Of a stretch of 6,434 nucleotides of DNA, positions 6,139 to 6,434 are shown piece after piece. The number at the start of each line of letters is the position of its first letter. The first letter of the stretch is position 1. Location of the stretch: assembly GCA_024709705.1 (NCBI GenBank), contig JANJWE010000259.1, positions 1 through 6,434 of the forward strand, in the 5' to 3' direction. This DNA is from Flavobacterium sp. (GTDB lineage Bacteria > Bacteroidota > Bacteroidia > Flavobacteriales > Flavobacteriaceae). The translations under genes and the position numbers were made by a program. The notes beneath the pieces are model-generated. The model did not search any database. It saw only the letters and a list, made by a program, of their open reading frames with translations, and was not told where the DNA came from.

Positions 6139-6434
6139 TACTGCCACTTCTTCTTATCCTTTTCCATCAATTCTTTAATTTTTCGTTCTTCCCAGTTGCT
6201 ACCTAAAAACCATTGGGGTACAAATACTGAAAATGCATGAGCGACTAATCCGATTCCCCAAAAGAAAGCGGTAAAAAAGTTTTTATACTGAAAATACGAT
6301 TCTCCCGGTTCTAAGTTTTGAAAATTAACTACAATTATCATGATATTCACAACGATATCCACCAACAGATGTGAATAAAATCCTTTAATTTTTCTCACTC
6401 GTTTGAGAGCCTCCTGGTATTTAATTTCATCTTG
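6138..6434 (-). CDS. Partial 2TM-domain membrane protein (5' end outside window)
   Basis: The frame reads without stops from the window edge to a TAG at 6138, giving 98 visible residues. It resembles the 2TM domain (PF13239) common in Flavobacteriia. An amphipathic start (YQEALKRVRKIKGFYSH, visible residues 6-22) precedes a first membrane helix (about 23-38), a short loop, a second helix (about 53-71) and a charged tail with NWEERKIKELMEKDKKKW (80-97), typical of the family end. The function of stand-alone 2TM proteins is unknown; the domain is often encoded next to LytS/LytTR two-component genes and occurs in some histidine kinases. A GTG at 6398 could start the frame inside the window, but the codons upstream of it (12 visible) continue the family pattern, so the gene probably begins beyond 6434. 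This piece could also be the C-terminal part of a larger protein. Confidence 0.8.
   Translation of the reverse strand, partial: QDEIKYQEALKRVRKIKGFYSHLLVDIVVNIMIIVVNFQNLEPGESYFQYKNFFTAFFWGIGLVAHAFSVFVPQWFLGSNWEERKIKELMEKDKKKWQ

Noticed and set aside
6396..6415. GTG start for the 2TM protein with an AGGAGG-like sequence 11 bp upstream (minus strand)
   Set aside because: Bacteroidota rarely rely on Shine-Dalgarno, the spacing is long, and the in-frame codons upstream continue a typical 2TM N-terminus.

Overview
The window looks like chromosomal DNA of a member of the Bacteroidota, most likely a Flavobacterium-like bacterium. The evidence is the low GC content, A-rich leaders without Shine-Dalgarno sequences, several TAnnTTTG -7 promoter elements (the Bacteroidota sigma-A consensus), and gene families typical of the group (LytTR regulator beside a 2TM-domain protein, a CtaA/Cox15 heme A synthase without loop cysteines, a Kdo/WaaP-type kinase). 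This is inference from sequence features; no database search was possible.

Left part (1-1289): the edge of a cell-surface polysaccharide locus. A partial lipopolysaccharide kinase-like gene (minus strand) and a polysaccharide pyruvyl transferase family gene (plus strand) diverge from a 157-bp AT-rich intergenic region carrying a -7 element for each direction. This part is visibly more AT-rich than the rest: lines sampled by hand give about 25-31% GC for most, against about 37-47% just downstream.

Middle part (1300-5323, all plus strand): housekeeping genes. First come two tRNA-maturation genes: a TsaC/Sua5/YrdC-type threonylcarbamoyl-AMP synthase (t6A37 synthesis) and a CCA-adding nucleotidyltransferase with an HD domain. 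They are separated by a 135-bp spacer filled almost entirely by an unusual 8-bp-periodic inverted repeat. A new promoter then precedes ctaA (heme A synthase, needed for cytochrome c oxidase), which is followed after 43 bp by a CDP-alcohol phosphatidyltransferase of unknown substrate.

Right part (5327-6434, minus strand): a LytTR-family response regulator and, upstream of it, a 2TM-domain membrane protein running off the window edge. They probably belong to one signalling operon whose sensor kinase is not in view. The regulator converges on the phosphatidyltransferase with only 3 bp between stop codons.

No rRNA, tRNA, CRISPR array, IS element or convincing intrinsic terminator was seen. I found no clearly new multi-gene system. 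The most unusual structure is the 8-bp-periodic inverted repeat at 1860-1988.
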